This document shows, one piece after another, positions 60,958 through 64,000 of a stretch of 64,000 nucleotides of DNA (positions are counted from its first letter, which is position 1; each line of letters starts with the position of its first letter). A program made the position numbers and the translations under genes. This DNA is from Microbacterium testaceum (GTDB taxonomy: Bacteria; Actinomycetota; Actinomycetes; Actinomycetales; Microbacteriaceae), in contig NZ_BJML01000001.1 in assembly GCF_006539145.1 (NCBI RefSeq), positions 558,001 through 622,000 on the forward strand, given 5' to 3'. A model generated the notes under the pieces. The model saw only the letters and a list, made by a program, of their open reading frames with translations, made no database searches and had not been told where the DNA came from.

Positions 60958-61494
60958 TCAGCGGAAGCGCCCGAGGCGGATACCCGCCAGAGCGAGCGCG
61001 CCGATCGTCTCGCCGTCCGACACCTCTCCGCTCGCGACGAGTTCGAGCGCCTCGGCGAACGGAATCCACCGCACGGCGTCTATGCCCTCCTCGCGCTGTG
61101 AGACCGCGGCATCCGTCATCGTCAGCCCGCGCGCGAGAAACACGTACTCCGGGGCATCGGCGATGCCGTTCAGGGCGTTCATCCGGCCGAGGGAACTCCA
61201 GTCCGACGCCGTGACCCCGGTCTCCTCGAGCAGCTCGCGCTTCGCGGCGTGGAGCGGGTCCTCTCCGTCGGAACCGCCCGCGGGGACCTCCAGCGAGCGG
61301 CCGGTCGTGTACCGCTCGAGCTCGACGAAGCACACGCGTTCTCGCTCGTCGAGAGCCACCACGAACACCGCGGGGTGCTGCATCCGCACGACGCCGTAGA
61401 TGCCGTCGCCGTGGGGACCGGTCACCTCGTCTTCGCGCACGTGGATCCAGCGGTTCTCGTAGACGGTGCGCGTCGAGCGGGTCGTCCAGGCCAT
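60958..61494 (-). CDS. Nudix hydrolase (ADP-ribose pyrophosphatase-like)
   Basis: The 178-residue protein has a complete Nudix box, GGSDGEDPLHAAKRELLEETG (split at HAAKR), with the metal-binding REL-EE core. EVPAGG just before it, together with ELERYTTGRSLEVPAGG (split at GRSLE), is typical of ADP-ribose pyrophosphatases. The ATG at 61494 lies seven bases after TAGGGT; a GTG at 61503 lies within the gap and is less likely. Confidence 0.9.
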   Translation of the reverse strand: MAWTTRSTRTVYENRWIHVREDEVTGPHGDGIYGVVRMQHPAVFVVALDERERVCFVELERYTTGRSLEVPAGGSDGEDPLHAAKRELLEETGVTASDWSSLGRMNALNGIADAPEYVFLARGLTMTDAAVSQREEGIDAVRWIPFAEALELVASGEVSDGETIGALALAGIRLGRFR

Positions 61495-61501
61495 GACGCC
61501 C

Positions 61502-61507
61502 ACCCTA
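61502..61507 (-). promoter_or_regulatory. -10 element deciding the Nudix start
   Basis: TAGGGT on the minus strand, 7 nt before the ATG at 61494. Confidence 0.5.
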
Positions 61508-61578
61508 GGACGTCACCGCCGTCACGCATTGTTCACCCGCGCCGTGGAAGACGCCGAGGGCGTCTCCTCGTGAACCGA

Positions 61579-61584
61579 TACCCT
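61579..61584 (+). promoter_or_regulatory. -10 element of dapA (possibly leaderless)
   Basis: TACCCT, 6 nt before the ATG at 61591; the gap GGAGCC could act as a weak Shine-Dalgarno instead. Confidence 0.45.
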
Positions 61585-61590
61585 GGAGCC

Positions 61591-62568
61591 ATGACGCACT
61601 CCGGCAATCCCTTCGGTCAGGTGCTCGTCGCGCTCATCACCCCGATGACCGCCGACGGCGAAGTCGATTGGCCCGCCACCGAGAAGCACATCGACGACGT
61701 GATCACCGCGGGGGCGGACGGCATCGTCGTCACCGGCACCACGGGTGAGACCTCCACCCTCACCGATCCCGAGAAGCTGCGTCTCGTCGAGGTCGGCAAG
61801 AGCGTCTCGGCCGGTCGCGCCAAGATCATCACGGGCGGCGGGTCGAACGAGACCGCGCACGCGATCGAGCTCTACAAGGCGAGCGAGAAGGCCGGCGCCG
61901 ACGGCATCATGATCGTCACGCCGTACTACAACAAGCCCACGCAGGCCGGCATCCTGACGCACTTCCGTCTCGTCGCGGACGCGACCGACCTGCCGGTGAT
62001 CCTCTACGACATTCCCGGTCGAACCGGTGTGCCCATCAAGTACGAGACGATCCTGCGTCTCGCCAAGCACCCGAACATCCTCGCCATCAAGGACGCCAAG
62101 GGCGACTTCAGCGAGGTCAGCCGCGTGCTGAACCAGACCGACCTCATGTACTTCTCGGGAGACGACGCCAACGTGCTGCCGCACCTGTCGATCGGGGCTT
62201 CCGGTCTCATCGGTGTGACGGCGAACATCACCGCGACGCCCTACCGCACGATCGTGGACGCCGTGAACGCGGGCGATCTGGCCTCGGCCACGGCCGCGCA
62301 CAAGAGTCTCGAGCCGCTGGTCCGCGCCGTCATGACGCACGTGCCCGGCACGGTCGCGGCGAAGTACATCCTGCACGGCCTCGGCCGCATCGGCAGCCCG
62401 CGCGTCCGCCTGCCCCTCGTCGGGCCGGAGGAGTGGGAAGCCGCCGTCATCGAAGACGAGCTGGCCCTGGTGAAGGACGTGGCCGGCGCCGACTTCTCCA
62501 ACTTCCGCCCCGACCGCAACGCGGCCGCCGGCGGTGCCCTGCCGAAGGTGCACGGCACCACGAGATAA
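61591..62568 (+). CDS. dapA: 4-hydroxy-tetrahydrodipicolinate synthase
   Basis: DapA condenses pyruvate with aspartate semialdehyde, the first committed step to diaminopimelate and lysine. The 325-residue class I aldolase has ALITPMTADGEVDW, GTTGETSTL, the tyrosine-bearing VTPYYNKPTQ, YDIPGRTG and the Schiff-base lysine in ILAIKDAKGD. The C-terminal RLPLVGPEEWE is family-like. It precedes rnj by 76 bases, a conserved actinobacterial arrangement. Confidence 0.96.
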   Translation: MTHSGNPFGQVLVALITPMTADGEVDWPATEKHIDDVITAGADGIVVTGTTGETSTLTDPEKLRLVEVGKSVSAGRAKIITGGGSNETAHAIELYKASEKAGADGIMIVTPYYNKPTQAGILTHFRLVADATDLPVILYDIPGRTGVPIKYETILRLAKHPNILAIKDAKGDFSEVSRVLNQTDLMYFSGDDANVLPHLSIGASGLIGVTANITATPYRTIVDAVNAGDLASATAAHKSLEPLVRAVMTHVPGTVAAKYILHGLGRIGSPRVRLPLVGPEEWEAAVIEDELALVKDVAGADFSNFRPDRNAAAGGALPKVHGTTR

Positions 62569-62644
62569 GCATCGGCGTCCGCCGAACCGCGGCCAGGGAC
62601 GCCACACGAAGGGATGCCGCGAGGCGGCATCCGAGGAGGCTCAT

Positions 62645-64000
62645 ATGCCCACTACCCCGCTCGACCCGCCGGCGCTGGCCGCCGGAACCCTCCGCGTCAT
62701 CCCGCTCGGCGGTCTCGGCGAAGTCGGCCGCAACATGACCGTGTTCGAGTACGACGGGAAGCTGCTCGTCGTCGACTGCGGTGTGCTGTTCCCCGAGGAG
62801 CACCAGCCCGGCGTCGACCTGATCCTGCCCGACTTCGAGCCCATCAAGCACCGCCTCGACGACATCGTCGGCGTCGTGCTGACGCACGGACACGAAGACC
62901 ACATCGGCGCGGTTCCCTACCTGCTGAAGCTCAAGAGCGACATCCCCCTCATCGGTTCCGGCCTCACGCTGGCGCTCATCGAGGCGAAGCTCAAAGAGCA
63001 CCGCATCCGGCCGTACACCCTGACGGTGAAAGAAGGCCAGCTCGAGAAGGTCGGCCCGTTCGATCTCGAGTTCATCGCCGTGAACCACTCCATCCCCGAT
63101 GCCCTCGCGGTCGCGATCCGCACGCCCGCGGGTCTCGTGCTGGCCACGGGCGACTTCAAGATGGACCAGCTGCCCCTCGACGGTCGGATCACCGACCTCC
63201 GTGCCTTCGCCCGCTTGGGTGAGGAGGGCGTCGACCTCTTCCTCGTCGACTCCACCAACGCCGACGTCCCCGGGTTCACCCCCACGGAGCGGGGCATCGG
63301 TCCCGTGCTCGACCAGGTCATCGCCCGCGCTCCGCGTCGCGTGGTGGTCGCGAGCTTCTCGAGCCACGTGCACCGCGTGCAGCAGGTGCTCGACGCCGCC
63401 CACGCGAACGGCCGCCGCGTCGCGCTCCTCGGTCGCAGTATGGTGCGCAACATGGGCATCGCGGCCGATCTGGGCTACTTGAACGTCCCCGATGGCGTGC
63501 TGATCGACTACAAGAAGGCGCGCGATCTTCCCGACGACCAGATCGTCTACATGTCGACCGGTTCGCAGGGTGAGCCGATGGCCGTGCTCAGTCGCATGGC
63601 CAACCTCGACCACGCGATCGAGCCGGGCGAGGGCGACACGATCATCCTGGCATCCAGCCAGATCCCCGGGAACGAGAACGCGATCTACCGTGTGATCGAC
63701 GGTCTGACGAAGCTCGGGGCGACCGTGGTGCACAAGGGCAACGCCAAGGTGCACGTCTCGGGCCACGCTGCTGCCGGCGAGCTGCTCTACTGCTACAACA
63801 TCCTCAAGCCCAAGAACGTGCTGCCCGTGCACGGCGAGTACCGCCACCTCATGGCCAATGCCAAGCTCGCGCGTGAGACCGGTATCGCCGAGGAGAACAC
63901 GATCCTCGGTGAGAACGGCACGGTCGTCGACCTGCGCGACGGCGTCGCGAAGGTCGTCGGTCAGATGGACATCGGCTTCGTCTACGTCGACGGCTCGTCG
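62645..64000 (+). CDS. rnj: ribonuclease J, N-terminal part
   Basis: RNase J is the beta-CASP metallo-beta-lactamase ribonuclease with endo- and 5'-3' exonuclease activity. The frame runs off the window after 452 codons. Visible are the metal motif LTHGHEDHIGAVPYL, AVNHSIPDALAV, ATGDFKMDQ, the beta-CASP region with VVVASFSSHVHRVQQVLDAA (split at SSHVHR), STGSQGEPM and LPVHGEYRHL. GAGGAGG lies five bases before the ATG. The last part and any C-terminal domain are outside the window. Confidence 0.97.
   Translation, partial: MPTTPLDPPALAAGTLRVIPLGGLGEVGRNMTVFEYDGKLLVVDCGVLFPEEHQPGVDLILPDFEPIKHRLDDIVGVVLTHGHEDHIGAVPYLLKLKSDIPLIGSGLTLALIEAKLKEHRIRPYTLTVKEGQLEKVGPFDLEFIAVNHSIPDALAVAIRTPAGLVLATGDFKMDQLPLDGRITDLRAFARLGEEGVDLFLVDSTNADVPGFTPTERGIGPVLDQVIARAPRRVVVASFSSHVHRVQQVLDAAHANGRRVALLGRSMVRNMGIAADLGYLNVPDGVLIDYKKARDLPDDQIVYMSTGSQGEPMAVLSRMANLDHAIEPGEGDTIILASSQIPGNENAIYRVIDGLTKLGATVVHKGNAKVHVSGHAAAGELLYCYNILKPKNVLPVHGEYRHLMANAKLARETGIAEENTILGENGTVVDLRDGVAKVVGQMDIGFVYVDGSS

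Overview
The window is chromosomal DNA from a high-GC actinobacterium, most likely a Microbacteriaceae member close to Microbacterium. This is inferred from the roughly 70% GC composition, the actinobacterial form of InfB with a long Ala/Pro/Gly-rich N-terminal region, the dapA-rnj pairing, efeUOB, group III phosphofructokinase, the CE1758/CE1759 flavin monooxygenase pair and a leader resembling the Actino-pnp RNA. No sequence search could be run. The heptamer GGATGCC/GGCATCC is very frequent on both strands, including in terminator stems.

Layout. 1-2.1 kb: 3' end of glycogen phosphorylase and an HD-domain protein. 2.3-11.6 kb: translation and RNA-modification block nusA-ylxR-infB-rbfA, then (after mutY on the other strand) a kinase-like protein-truB-two small membrane proteins-ribF. 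11.7-18.1 kb: drug-efflux MFS, copper P-type ATPase with a CsoR-type operator, and a stand-alone SNF2 ATPase. 18.3-20.9 kb: pfkA, then a DUF559-type nuclease gene flanked by three 53-bp hairpin repeats; this is the most unusual locus. 20.9-33.3 kb: oligopeptidase B, Pit phosphate transporter with a PHO-box-like leader, phosphoesterase, aspartase, FAH-family hydrolase, PrsW-like protease, FKBP, YceI, and two exporters. 33.5-41 kb: rpsO, a 2-oxoglutarate oxygenase, efeUOB with a DtxR-type box, and a flavin monooxygenase pair. 41-50.3 kb: methyltransferase, a truncated gene remnant, a nuclease, a fructosamine-kinase-like protein, a Mg-chelatase-like ChlI/ChlD pair with a Fur/Zur-like palindrome, DedA, a glycosyltransferase-SGNH hydrolase fusion, and a secreted cell-wall protein. 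50.3-64 kb: pnp, aldo/keto reductase-like protein, phosphatase, dapB, epimerase/OsmC, DUF4395/thioredoxin pair, thyA-folA-SDR, Nudix, dapA and the start of RNase J.

Most genes are core or common accessory functions. dapB and dapA serve lysine and peptidoglycan synthesis. thyA and folA are translationally coupled. efeUOB imports iron. About sixteen genes carry a TANNNT -10 element exactly 6-7 nt before the start codon with no separate Shine-Dalgarno sequence in a leader, which indicates widespread leaderless transcription and helped choose several starts. Two dispersed repeat families stand out: 53-bp TGTCCCA hairpins around the DUF559 gene, and a pair of 73-bp inverted-repeat elements at 8.3 and 34.0 kb. 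No tRNA, rRNA, CRISPR array, insertion sequence or prophage was recognised.
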